Shown piece after piece: positions 15,679-23,620 of a stretch of DNA of 64,000 nt. Positions within the stretch are counted from its first letter, which is position 1; every line of letters begins with the position of its first letter. Source of the stretch: Cellulophaga sp. L1A9 (lineage in GTDB: Bacteria > Bacteroidota > Bacteroidia > Flavobacteriales > Flavobacteriaceae); contig NZ_CP047027.1 in the NCBI RefSeq assembly GCF_009797025.1, positions 1,860,001 to 1,924,000 of the forward strand, read 5' to 3'. The position numbers and the translations under genes are program-made. Under the pieces are notes generated by a model. That model did not search any database. It was not told the DNA's origin and saw only the letters and a list, made by a program, of their open reading frames with translations.

Positions 15679-18375
15679 TTATTTGTTTATGAGTTGTTTT
15701 AGTTTTGCTTTAGCTTGTATTTTATTTTCACTCCAAAATCGATAATGTAATGGTATTGTATGAATACCAACTCTTGCAAAAGTTTTGTAACGTTCTATAG
15801 TAAATGCATTATAAAATTGACCAGGATACCCTATAAGGTCTATAAAGTAATTTTCATCATTATGAGTGAAAAATACATCCAAAATAGACCCCGCATAAGG
15901 GTATCCGCAATTAATTTCTTTAATTTCAATACTATTTAAATAAGATGTAATTTCTTTTTGAAAAACATCTTCAGATAATTCGTTTTCCTTTTTCTGATAC
16001 TGATAATTTTCAATAAAACTTAAATACTTTAAAAATAGAGAATCTTGTTTTAAATCTTTTTTAGCGACAGATGTAAATATGTATTGAAATGATTTAGCTC
16101 TTGTAGTACCTACGTTTAAGACCTCGCTTTTATTTAAATGGTTATAAGCAGAATGGTGTGTGTTTTTGCAAACAGTAAAAGAAATAAGAATAATTTCTCT
16201 TTCTGAACCTTGAAAATTATAGGGTGTACCACAAAGCAAATCAAAGCGTTTTATAATTGTTATATCAAATTTATCACCAATTAATTTATTGATGTGTTTT
16301 GCTTGGTTTGCAAATGGCGTAATAATACCTAAAGAAGGTACTGTAGCATTACCCTCATGCAGTTTAATAAGCTCGGTAAGTTTTTCAATTACCTTATTTG
16401 CTTCTTTTACATTAACACCTTGGATGTTACGCTCACCATTAATATAATTTATTTCAATTTGTTTTTTAGAAGTGAACTCAGTTGTCGATTTTATTATTTC
16501 TAATTGTTGATCGTAAAATTCTTGATTATTGAACTCTATCAATGAAGGTGTAGATCTGTAGTGTTCTCTTAAAAAAGTAACTTGATCTTGGTTAGAAACT
16601 TTACTTATATAAATATCTAAAATGCTTCTATTTCTATAGTCAAAAATAGGGTCTTTAGGTAGCTTATGTTTGTCTAGTAAAGTTAACTGTTGTGCTTTAC
16701 CAATAAATGAATAATGCCTTAATTGATTTGGGTCTCCGCAAATAACAACGTGTTTTGCTCTATAAATAGCAGGTAGCGCAGTAGCAATATCGCATTGTGT
16801 TGCTTCATCTATAATTACTAAATCAAATATTTCTTTTTTTAATGGAAAGACAGTGTTTAATTCTGATAAATGAGCCAGCCAAAGAGGAAAAACTTCAAGG
16901 ATTTTCGTAAAATCTAGTTCTTCAATTATTTTTTTTGATTCACTAAAACTAGATGCGGATAATGCATCGTAATAGCGCACTAGTGTTTGCCTATTTTTAG
17001 CAGCATTTTTATTACTCTGCTCAAGGCTTAAGTTTTTAACATATGTTTTAAGCTCACTAACAATGAGGCTTGTGTTTATATTTACATAATGTATTGTATT
17101 TAAAAAATCGAGATTTTCGTTTTTAATAAACTGTAATAGTATTCGATGAACTTTTTCCTTTAAAGTCAATTTATCTTTAAAAGTCAGGTTCGAAAGTTTT
17201 AATTCTTTAGCAACTATCTTTTCATACTTTGTAATGAGTGTCTTTGATCTTTTATGTAAAGAATGTATGTTGCTTGAGTCAGTATAAGTTCTTGATACAA
17301 TGCCACTAATTTTCTTCTTAATTTTAGATTTTAAACTTATTTTAAACCGATTACCAGAGGTGTGAATAAGTAAGTCCTTTAACTCAAAATCTTTTATCAG
17401 GTTCTCTCTAATTACTTCAACAGCCTGTTTAGTTTTAGAGACTACAAGTACTGATTTTTTTTTAAGAATAGCATCTATAGCAATAGCACTTATACTATAT
17501 GATTTTCCTGTGCCAGGTGGGCCAATAATTACCGAGTTATTATATTTTTGACTATTGTAAAGGGCTTTTAACTGCTCTGGGTTTAGTCTGTTTTCAAGGT
17601 AAGTTTCTGATGGGCTATTTGTACTTGTTGTTTGGTTGAATAATTCTTTTAAAGCTGCGTTAAACTCGTTATTACTTGCAATACTTTCTAAATCGTTAAT
17701 GATTTTTGTAGAAGCAATCGATTTTTCGATAAATACAGTTCCGCTAGCCGGAACAATTTTAAAAGGCTCTTCGGTGGTATGGTCTTTAAGTTGCTTCCTT
17801 ATTTTTGTAATATTCCAGTTTTGAGGAAAAAAAGTAAGCTCTGAAGTATCTATATTTTGAGCAAATGAATTGAAAGCTTTTTCTATTTCGAATGCATCTT
17901 CAATTTTATCAGAAAATAGCTCTGTTAGCCTGTTTTCTAACTTATCTTTTGAAACATCATCTTTAGCAATTTTATTTAAAAAAGAAGTATTTAATAAAAA
18001 GTCGTTTTGATTTATTCTAATGAATTTATCATCATCTTTTTCTACAATATCACAGGGGTATAATACTAAAGGGCTACAAATTATAGGATCAGTACTAAGC
18101 CCTGTTGGTGTTTCTTTTCCTATAAAATAAAAACTAGCATAATACAATGATTTTTCTAATTTGTATAAGAGTAGTTCTTTCTCTAGCTTTTCAAGGTCTT
18201 TATTGTCATAATAAATTATAGGTGATTTTTGATTTATCAGCTGCTCATTATCTTTTACAAACCACTTAAATTTATACTTATTATTTAATATGTTATTTAC
18301 CGTAAACTCTTTATAGTCTAGCTTATAACAATCTTTAAAGTAATTAAAAAAGTTCGTTGCCGAATTAACACGCAT
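15679..18375 (-). CDS. SF1 helicase (Upf1/Dna2-like) with C-terminal nuclease-like domain
   Basis: 898 residues. An N-terminal region of unknown fold (1-260) is followed by a helicase core. Walker A GPPGTGKS is at 285-292 and Walker B DEAT at about 520. GDPNQLRH, the motif IV-like REHYRS and the C-terminal QGSERE and NVGTTRAK motifs V and VI are present. After the core a ~94-residue domain (805-898) has ILDV (Asp833), YFIDL (Asp846), ERYKTFARVGIHTI and HYRFW. This layout resembles the Vsr/DUF559-type nucleases fused to such helicases. COG1112-type helicases recur in defence loci. DUF4178 starts 3 bp after its stop. The N-terminal role is unknown. Confidence 0.85.
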   Translation of the reverse strand: MRVNSATNFFNYFKDCYKLDYKEFTVNNILNNKYKFKWFVKDNEQLINQKSPIIYYDNKDLEKLEKELLLYKLEKSLYYASFYFIGKETPTGLSTDPIICSPLVLYPCDIVEKDDDKFIRINQNDFLLNTSFLNKIAKDDVSKDKLENRLTELFSDKIEDAFEIEKAFNSFAQNIDTSELTFFPQNWNITKIRKQLKDHTTEEPFKIVPASGTVFIEKSIASTKIINDLESIASNNEFNAALKELFNQTTSTNSPSETYLENRLNPEQLKALYNSQKYNNSVIIGPPGTGKSYSISAIAIDAILKKKSVLVVSKTKQAVEVIRENLIKDFELKDLLIHTSGNRFKISLKSKIKKKISGIVSRTYTDSSNIHSLHKRSKTLITKYEKIVAKELKLSNLTFKDKLTLKEKVHRILLQFIKNENLDFLNTIHYVNINTSLIVSELKTYVKNLSLEQSNKNAAKNRQTLVRYYDALSASSFSESKKIIEELDFTKILEVFPLWLAHLSELNTVFPLKKEIFDLVIIDEATQCDIATALPAIYRAKHVVICGDPNQLRHYSFIGKAQQLTLLDKHKLPKDPIFDYRNRSILDIYISKVSNQDQVTFLREHYRSTPSLIEFNNQEFYDQQLEIIKSTTEFTSKKQIEINYINGERNIQGVNVKEANKVIEKLTELIKLHEGNATVPSLGIITPFANQAKHINKLIGDKFDITIIKRFDLLCGTPYNFQGSEREIILISFTVCKNTHHSAYNHLNKSEVLNVGTTRAKSFQYIFTSVAKKDLKQDSLFLKYLSFIENYQYQKKENELSEDVFQKEITSYLNSIEIKEINCGYPYAGSILDVFFTHNDENYFIDLIGYPGQFYNAFTIERYKTFARVGIHTIPLHYRFWSENKIQAKAKLKQLINK

Positions 18376-18449
18376 ATTATAACTGTTAAAAACTAATTTT
18401 GAAAGGTTTACTATTAACGTATTATTTTTTTAAATATTGGTATTGTAAA

Positions 18450-18493
18450 TAAACAACAAGCTCTTCTTTGGTTAAAGAAGAGCTTGTTGTTTA
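18450..18493 (-). terminator. 20-bp perfect hairpin between pspA-like and helicase genes
   Basis: The arms 18450-18469 and 18474-18493 are perfectly complementary around a GGTT loop. On the minus strand the 3' arm ends in a T-rich stretch (TTGTTTATTT). The hairpin could terminate transcription from the regulator-side promoter or attenuate readthrough into the helicase. I see no good TAnnTTTG box between it and the helicase start. Confidence 0.6.
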
Positions 18494-18518
18494 CCGAAGT
18501 TATAGTATTGAACTAATA

Positions 18519-19217
18519 TTATAACCCCATTTTTTTCTTAAGGGCTTCAAGGTCATTTTCGGCATTTATTTGTTTGCCATCTAAAACTTTATCAAGCTCT
18601 TCATCAATACTTTTAGATTCGTTTGCAATATCTCCATAAGCTTCAGCCAAGGCTTCTTCTTCAGTAACCTTCTCTTTCATTTTTTCTAACATGTTTACAG
18701 TGCTAGAACTATCAATTGCTGCCATTTGCTTATTTAAGTTTTTGGTAGCTTTCGAAACTTTTACACGAGCTTTAAGGGTTTTTAGTTCATTTTCCCACTT
18801 GCTAATGTTATTTCTTAAAACATTTACATTAGTTTCTAATTGAGAAACTGATTGAGAAAATTTTTCGACTTCAACAGTACAACGGTTTGCATGTTCTGCG
18901 TTTTCTTCTTTTTTAACTAAAGCTTCAGTCGCTAAACGATCTCCATCTTCGTTAGAAAGTTCTTCTTTACCTACTTTTTGCAATATTAACATAGCCTTAT
19001 TTTGGTAATCTTTAGCTTTTGTTTCGAACTGTACTTTTTCGTTTTGAGAACGAATTAGCATAGCTTTTACCTGAGCAAGCCCTTCAAGAGCCTCGCCTAA
19101 ATCACCTTTCATGTCCTTAATGCCTTGTTCAGTCATTTTAATAGGATCTTCCATTTTATCAATAGCAGAATGAGCTTCAGCTTTACCTACGTTAAATAAT
19201 CTTTTAAATATATTCAT
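18519..19217 (-). CDS. PspA/IM30 family protein (YjfJ-like)
   Basis: 232 residues, almost entirely coiled-coil helix, as in PspA, Vipp1 and YjfJ (ESCRT-III superfamily). The N-terminus MNIFKRLFNVGKAEAHSAIDKMEDPIKMTEQGIKDMKG is the typical amphipathic helix followed by the DP motif. Length matches the family. These proteins bind damaged inner membrane and stop proton leakage. It follows the YjfI-like gene by 23 bp, so they form one transcript. DUF350, DUF4178 and polyamine enzymes nearby place it in the YjfJ rather than the classical PspABC branch. Confidence 0.9.
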   Translation of the reverse strand: MNIFKRLFNVGKAEAHSAIDKMEDPIKMTEQGIKDMKGDLGEALEGLAQVKAMLIRSQNEKVQFETKAKDYQNKAMLILQKVGKEELSNEDGDRLATEALVKKEENAEHANRCTVEVEKFSQSVSQLETNVNVLRNNISKWENELKTLKARVKVSKATKNLNKQMAAIDSSSTVNMLEKMKEKVTEEEALAEAYGDIANESKSIDEELDKVLDGKQINAENDLEALKKKMGL

Positions 19218-19240
19218 GTTTTTTTATTAATAGTTTGTAA

Positions 19241-19636
19241 TTAGGCTTTAGAAAACTGAATTATGTTTTCAGAATATTCACTTAACAATAAGCTTAGAGA
19301 GTTTATAGAACCTTCTAATTCGTTTAAATCAAGGTTTTCAATTTGTAATGTATCTCTAAAAATTACTTTTTCTCCTGTTTCATCTAAAACAAAAGCACCA
19401 TGTATAATGTCTCTGTTTTTTTGTAATAATTGTTTAAAGATATCTTCACTTGGCTTTGTAATTTTAAAAATATACTGCTCAATTATTAAAATTGGGCTAG
19501 CAATTCCTATAATCAAATTGTTGATGCCTTCATCCTCATTTTGAATCATTAAAATTCCATCTTTCTCGTTTTCATGAGTAATGTTATAGTTCAACTCAAG
19601 CAAGTAATTTTTAATAATTTTAAATTGTTTTTTCAT
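19241..19636 (-). CDS. DUF2170 protein (YjfI-like)
   Basis: 131 residues, close to the 133 of E. coli YjfI. The protein is soluble, with a beta-alpha-beta layout and the words GILMIQNEDEG, HGAFVLDETGEKVIFRDTL and NLDLNELEGSINSL that fit DUF2170. The function is unknown. It is the first gene after the divergent promoter at 19746-19776 and is followed by the PspA-like gene. The pairing with a YjfJ-like protein supports the assignment. Confidence 0.78.
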   Translation of the reverse strand: MKKQFKIIKNYLLELNYNITHENEKDGILMIQNEDEGINNLIIGIASPILIIEQYIFKITKPSEDIFKQLLQKNRDIIHGAFVLDETGEKVIFRDTLQIENLDLNELEGSINSLSLLLSEYSENIIQFSKA

Positions 19637-19731
19637 AGATTTTTACGAATTTTTCTGACTTTTCAGAGCTTTCATCCTTATAAGTTTTTGCTAATTATTT
19701 TAGAACTATCTTTGTTTTCTCTAAAAATTGT

Positions 19732-19739
19732 TACTTTTG
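19732..19739 (+). promoter_or_regulatory. Promoter for the HTH/S24 regulator
   Basis: TTTG at 19711-19714, 17 nt, then TACTTTTG at 19732-19739 exactly fits the Bacteroidetes promoter (TTTG, 17-23 nt, TAnnTTTG). A second candidate, TATCTTTG, lies at 19707-19714. The start codon at 19793 would leave a leader of about 45 nt. Confidence 0.6.
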
Positions 19740-19745
19740 ATGTCT

Positions 19746-19776
19746 CAAATATAACTATTGCCGCTTAAATTGCAAA
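19746..19776 (-). promoter_or_regulatory. Promoter for the YjfI/PspA operon
   Basis: On the minus strand TTTG (19773-19776), 19 nt, then TATATTTG (19746-19753) is a full consensus promoter. Its start site would fall near 19740, inside the regulator promoter. The two promoters therefore overlap face to face, and a bound regulator or polymerase could exclude the other. The leader to the ATG at 19636 is about 100 nt. Confidence 0.6.
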
Positions 19777-19792
19777 TTTAATTAGCTGAATT

Positions 19793-20536
19793 ATGTCGTT
19801 CTTCGGGAAAAATATAAAAAAAATTAGAGGAATAAAAGGATTAAGTCAAGAAGCTTTTGCAAATGTATTCCATTTAAAAAGAGCAACTTTAGGTGCTTAT
19901 GAAGAGGGCAGGAGCGAACCTAAGATTGATACGATTATAAAAGTTGCTAATTATTTTAGTATATCTATTGATGATATGCTAACTAAAGATATAACTGTTA
20001 ACCAATTATTGCGTTTTGATAGTGATATAACTACAGATGTAAATCAAATTGTAAAAGCAGGTTTTTCAGAGGTACCATTCGTTAATGCTCTCAATCGTAA
20101 AATTTTTATTGAAGAATTTAAAAGTTCACAAAGTTATAGCTCCTTACCTAAAATTAAAATACCTGTAGAAGCTAGCGTTCATTTATTAGCCTATACCGTT
20201 CAAGATTTATTTATGGAATCGAATGGTGAAGGATTGTTTCTTAACGATGTTGTTGTTGGCGAACATGTAGCGCCAAAAGATCTTGTTCAAGGAGATGTAG
20301 TAATTGTATTGCTAGATGAAGAATTGTTCATTAGAAGATTTGATAGTTCAGATACAGGGTATAATTTGTTAGCTGATCATATTAATATTCCGCCACTATT
20401 AATACCTTATAGTGTTTCTGTGTATTTCTGGAAGGTTTCGTATGTATTTTTAAAACAATACCCAAAATTTGCTTCGAAGTTAGAGGCTAGAATAAACCAG
20501 TTAGATGCTGAGTTAAAGCGTTTATCTTCAAAATAG
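19793..20536 (+). CDS. HTH regulator with S24/LexA-like C-terminal domain
   Basis: 247 residues. A Cro/CI-type helix-turn-helix (about 8-60: KIRGIKGLSQEAFANVFHLKRATLGAYEEGRSEPKIDTI) is followed by a linker and a C-terminal domain with the S24 peptidase-like pattern (DVVVGEHVAPKDLVQGDVVIVLLDEELFIRRF). A catalytic Ser/Lys pair is not evident, so it is probably non-cleaving. A short coiled coil ends the protein. It is divergent from the YjfI/PspA genes with overlapping promoters, so it very likely controls them and itself. Confidence 0.8.
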   Translation: MSFFGKNIKKIRGIKGLSQEAFANVFHLKRATLGAYEEGRSEPKIDTIIKVANYFSISIDDMLTKDITVNQLLRFDSDITTDVNQIVKAGFSEVPFVNALNRKIFIEEFKSSQSYSSLPKIKIPVEASVHLLAYTVQDLFMESNGEGLFLNDVVVGEHVAPKDLVQGDVVIVLLDEELFIRRFDSSDTGYNLLADHINIPPLLIPYSVSVYFWKVSYVFLKQYPKFASKLEARINQLDAELKRLSSK

Positions 20537-20632
20537 ATTTAAAGATAATTGCTTTGCTGTTCTATTTCCGTTTGATGTAAGAGGTGAAAAAATCTAATGG
20601 GAATTAAAGAAAAATTGTATTGATTGGGCGTA

Positions 20633-20851
20633 TTAAGACAATTTAGTCTTGTTCGCTTTTGTAGTGAAAGACAATTCCTTTTTAACTCTAGAATTTTTGT
20701 GCATATATAAACGTGCCGTAGACGTTTCGTAGTTTGTTGTTGTAACGATAGTTTTTGTTGTCGTTTCTACTTTCACTTCTTTAGTAGTCTCTTGTGCTTG
20801 AGCAGTTACTCCGATAAAGATTAAAAAGATAGTGATAAGTAAAGTTTTCAT
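20633..20851 (-). CDS. Small secreted Thr-rich peptide
   Basis: 72 residues with a convincing signal peptide (KTLLITIFLIFIGVTAQAQ, cleaved after AQA). A mature part rich in Thr and Lys follows (ETTKEVKVETTTKTIVTTTN). Short proteins of this kind are common in Flavobacteria. I cannot name a family. It is isolated on the minus strand. Confidence 0.55.
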   Translation of the reverse strand: MKTLLITIFLIFIGVTAQAQETTKEVKVETTTKTIVTTTNYETSTARLYMHKNSRVKKELSFTTKANKTKLS

Positions 20852-21156
20852 GTCTTGTAATTTGTTACACTAGTATAACGCAGTACCTCTTGTTTTACTA
20901 GGTTCTCATTCGCTCAACGACACTGTTTTTCGTTGTCTTGGAAAATATCCGCTAAGCGGTAAAACTACCTCGATTAATGACACGTACACTATTTTCCGCT
21001 TGGCGGAACTCTGTGCATTTGGTCGGTAGTGAGCTGTAGGCGTTGGTTTTTATTATAGCGGTATGCCCTTTCGTTTATCGTTTACACATAGTGCCTTTTT
21101 GTATTAAAACATCAATAAAAAATTTCTTAACTTTCCTACTCACAAACAATAGGGCT
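20852..21156. other. 305-bp gap with inverted repeats
   Basis: CCGCTAAGCGG (around 20951) is a perfect inverted repeat around one base, and CCGCTTGGCGG (around 20996) is a related, less perfect version. Both lie within a divergent gap that holds no gene. An in-frame start at 21043 for the next gene would give an N-terminus unlike the family. A near-consensus box TAACTTTC (21128-21135) lies about 20 bp before the ATG at 21157. Confidence 0.4.
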
Positions 21157-22044
21157 ATGAAAGATTTAAAAAAGGAGGCTATTTCTCAAGAGGTATTTGA
21201 TTTGTATGATGATTATGCGCACAATAAATTAGACCGTAGGCAATTTGCAGAAAAACTATCGCTCTACGCGGTGGGTGGTCTTACGGTAGCTTCTTTATTA
21301 AGCTTTATGTCGCCCAACTATAAAGATACCTTACTGGTGCAACCCAATGATCCTAGCTTAGATTCTGACTATATTACCTATGATTCTCCTAAAGGTGGTG
21401 GTACTATAAAAGGCTTACTTTCTAAACCTAAGGATATTAAAACCAAACTTCCTGGAGTAATCGTGGTTCATGAAAACAGAGGTCTAAATCCGTATATAGA
21501 AGATGTAGGCAGACGCGTAGCCGTAGCGGATTTTATAAGTCTAGCTCCTGATGCCTTAACTCCGCTTGGCGGCTACCCTGGAAATGATGATGATGGAAGA
21601 GCCTTGCAAAAAGAACGGAACCAAGCAGAAATGTTGGAAGATTTTATTGCGGCCTATGAATACTTAAAAGCACACAAAGACTGCAATGGGCACATAGGCG
21701 TTGTTGGTTTTTGCTTTGGTGGGTGGATTGCCAATATGATGGCGGTACGTATTCCTGAGCTTGGCGCTGCGGTACCGTATTACGGTAGACAACCCGAAGC
21801 AGAAGATGTTGCCAAAATTAAAGCACCGCTACTCTTACAATATGGCGAATTAGACGAACGTGTAAATGCAGGAATACCTGCTTATGAAGCCGAATTAAAA
21901 GCTAATGCTATTCCGTATCAAGTTTATATATACCCTAAAGTAAACCACGGGTTTCATAATAACACTACCCCAAGATTTGATAAAGAAGCGGCCGATTTAT
22001 CATGGAGCAGAACTATCGCTTTTTTTAAAGAACACTTGAAATAA
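21157..22044 (+). CDS. Dienelactone hydrolase family protein
   Basis: Start ATG 21157 gives 295 residues. A ~75-residue N-terminal extension contains a hydrophobic stretch resembling a twin-arginine signal (DRRQFAEKLSLYAVGGLTVASLL), so export by Tat is possible. The alpha/beta-hydrolase core follows: HENRG (Glu106), GFCFGG with nucleophile Cys186, Asp233 and His264 (NHGFH). Cys in place of Ser is characteristic of dienelactone hydrolases. The natural substrate cannot be told. The TPR gene follows after 7 bp. Confidence 0.88.
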   Translation: MKDLKKEAISQEVFDLYDDYAHNKLDRRQFAEKLSLYAVGGLTVASLLSFMSPNYKDTLLVQPNDPSLDSDYITYDSPKGGGTIKGLLSKPKDIKTKLPGVIVVHENRGLNPYIEDVGRRVAVADFISLAPDALTPLGGYPGNDDDGRALQKERNQAEMLEDFIAAYEYLKAHKDCNGHIGVVGFCFGGWIANMMAVRIPELGAAVPYYGRQPEAEDVAKIKAPLLLQYGELDERVNAGIPAYEAELKANAIPYQVYIYPKVNHGFHNNTTPRFDKEAADLSWSRTIAFFKEHLK

Positions 22045-22051
22045 AAGTAAA

Positions 22052-22510
22052 ATGAAAACATTAGACGAAAACCTACATCTTGAAATAGAAAAATTATCTG
22101 AGCAAGGCGATGCCTTTGCTGAAACGGGTAATTATAGCGATGCCCTTACCGCATACTGGAATGCTTATGATCTAGTACCAGAGCCCAAAACAGATTGGGA
22201 AGCTACCACTTGGATCTTGGTGGCCATTGGCGATGCTAATTTTTTAGGTGCAGATTTTCAGGCGGGTGTAGAGAACCTCAGCAATGCCATGCATTGCCCT
22301 AATGGCATCGGCAATCCTTTTATACACTTAAGGCTTGGACAATGTCAGTTTGAAACCGGAAATTTAGATAGAGCCGCAGACGAGCTTACCAGAGCGTATG
22401 CGCTAGAAGGTGAGGAATTATTTGCGGATGACGACCCTAAATATTTTGAGTTTTTAAAAACAAAAATTACGCTAGAAAAACCAAAGAAAAAACCATGGTG
22501 GAAATTTTAG
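22052..22510 (+). CDS. TPR-type protein
   Basis: 152 residues with two or three TPR-like helical pairs (LSEQGDAFAETGNYSDALTAYWNAYDL and HLRLGQCQFETGNLDRAADELTRAYAL). It ends in a basic KKKPWWKF tail. It is a cytoplasmic scaffold-like protein and starts 7 bp after the hydrolase gene, so the two are cotranscribed. Its partner is unknown. Confidence 0.75.
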   Translation: MKTLDENLHLEIEKLSEQGDAFAETGNYSDALTAYWNAYDLVPEPKTDWEATTWILVAIGDANFLGADFQAGVENLSNAMHCPNGIGNPFIHLRLGQCQFETGNLDRAADELTRAYALEGEELFADDDPKYFEFLKTKITLEKPKKKPWWKF

Positions 22511-22720
22511 ATGCTGATTTTCAATAGTTAGACCATTCCAAGGTTTGATAAAGGAGCTTCTGATAAAATAGTATTCCTGCAACCTAATTTTATTTAAGTA
22601 ATTGATAATTAGTTGCTATTGATTGTATTAAAAATGTACAACATCACCCTAAAAAAACCTGTTCCCTCAAGGAAAGTGCTACTTCCCTCGTTTCTTGTAT
22701 TCATCTTCATGAAAAGGACT

Positions 22721-22728
22721 TAGTTTTG
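22721..22728 (+). promoter_or_regulatory. Promoter for the EF-hand lipoprotein
   Basis: TTG at 22695-22697, 23 nt, then TAGTTTTG at 22721-22728 matches the Bacteroidetes consensus. The alternative TTG start codon at 22726 lies inside this box, which supports ATG 22756 as the true start. Confidence 0.5.
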
Positions 22729-22755
22729 AATCATCAATCTAAAAAACTAATCCAC

Positions 22756-23466
22756 ATGAAAGCCATTATTATCACCCTATTAAGCCTAACATTTCTAGCC
22801 TCTTGTACTCAAGAGAAAAAACCAAAAGTAGTCTATACGGACCAAGAAGCTAAAACGCTTGTAAAAGACACGTCTGTGATTGTTGTGGCAGATTTACCTA
22901 TTCTGATAGACAGTACTAACTTTTTAATGCATCCTATAGGCGAATTACAATTGTATGCTAAGGATCGTAAGCTATCATCGAGTTCATGGAGTTATGCCGC
23001 TGGCACTAACTTTAGTATTGCAGAATACAACAATTATACCCTAAACGGAACGCTAAAAAATATAAAGTTTGAAGAAGCAGGCACCAACAAACTTGTACCG
23101 CTTACCGATAAAAATATGGTGATTACGTCTGCTCATTTCCTATGGGACTTGTATGAGAAAACAGGCAAACAGCTATTTATTTATGACGTGATTGATGCTG
23201 ATACGAATAACGATGGCGCCTTAGATGGTATGGATATAAAAACCCTATATATCAGCAAAATAGACGGCTCTAGTTTTAAACGTTTGATGCCAAAAAATCA
23301 TGAATTACTAGAGTGGAAGATCATACCAGAAATAGACCGTTTGTATGTAAAAAGTATTGAAGACACCAATAAAGACGGTAATTTTGATAAGAATGATAAA
23401 TTGCATTACAACTATGTGTACTTAGTAGATGAGGCCTTAGAAGTGATTGATTATTACCCTAATTAA
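22756..23466 (+). CDS. Lipoprotein with two EF-hand-like calcium loops
   Basis: Start ATG 22756 gives a signal peptide with lipobox ASC (Cys17). The 236-residue protein contains DADTNNDGALDGMD, a full EF-hand-type loop (Asp at 1, 3 and 7, Gly at 8). Near the C-terminus is EDTNKDGNFDKND, a second. Such loops bind calcium, so the protein may be stabilised or switched by Ca2+. Between lipobox and loops is a beta-rich region of unknown function. The gene stands alone after a consensus promoter. Confidence 0.7.
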   Translation: MKAIIITLLSLTFLASCTQEKKPKVVYTDQEAKTLVKDTSVIVVADLPILIDSTNFLMHPIGELQLYAKDRKLSSSSWSYAAGTNFSIAEYNNYTLNGTLKNIKFEEAGTNKLVPLTDKNMVITSAHFLWDLYEKTGKQLFIYDVIDADTNNDGALDGMDIKTLYISKIDGSSFKRLMPKNHELLEWKIIPEIDRLYVKSIEDTNKDGNFDKNDKLHYNYVYLVDEALEVIDYYPN

Positions 23467-23620
23467 TACCTATACATCCTCTTTTTCTCTGCAACTGATT
23501 CCCTATAGAAATACATAGAAAACTGGAATTTCGTTAAAAAATGATCTAATTGCCTAAAAAGTTGGTTTTTAAATGTTTGGCAGTCTTTTAAGTTTGTATA
23601 TTATCGTCCTAATTTTGAAA

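Noticed and set aside
21043..21156. N-terminal extension of the dienelactone hydrolase gene
   Set aside because: The extra 38 residues have no family counterpart and cover a probable promoter region. ATG 21157 suits the family better.
23610..23617. TAATTTTG box before the cupin gene as a certain promoter
   Set aside because: It sits 3 bp before the start codon and would make the message leaderless, and no TTTG lies at the right distance upstream.
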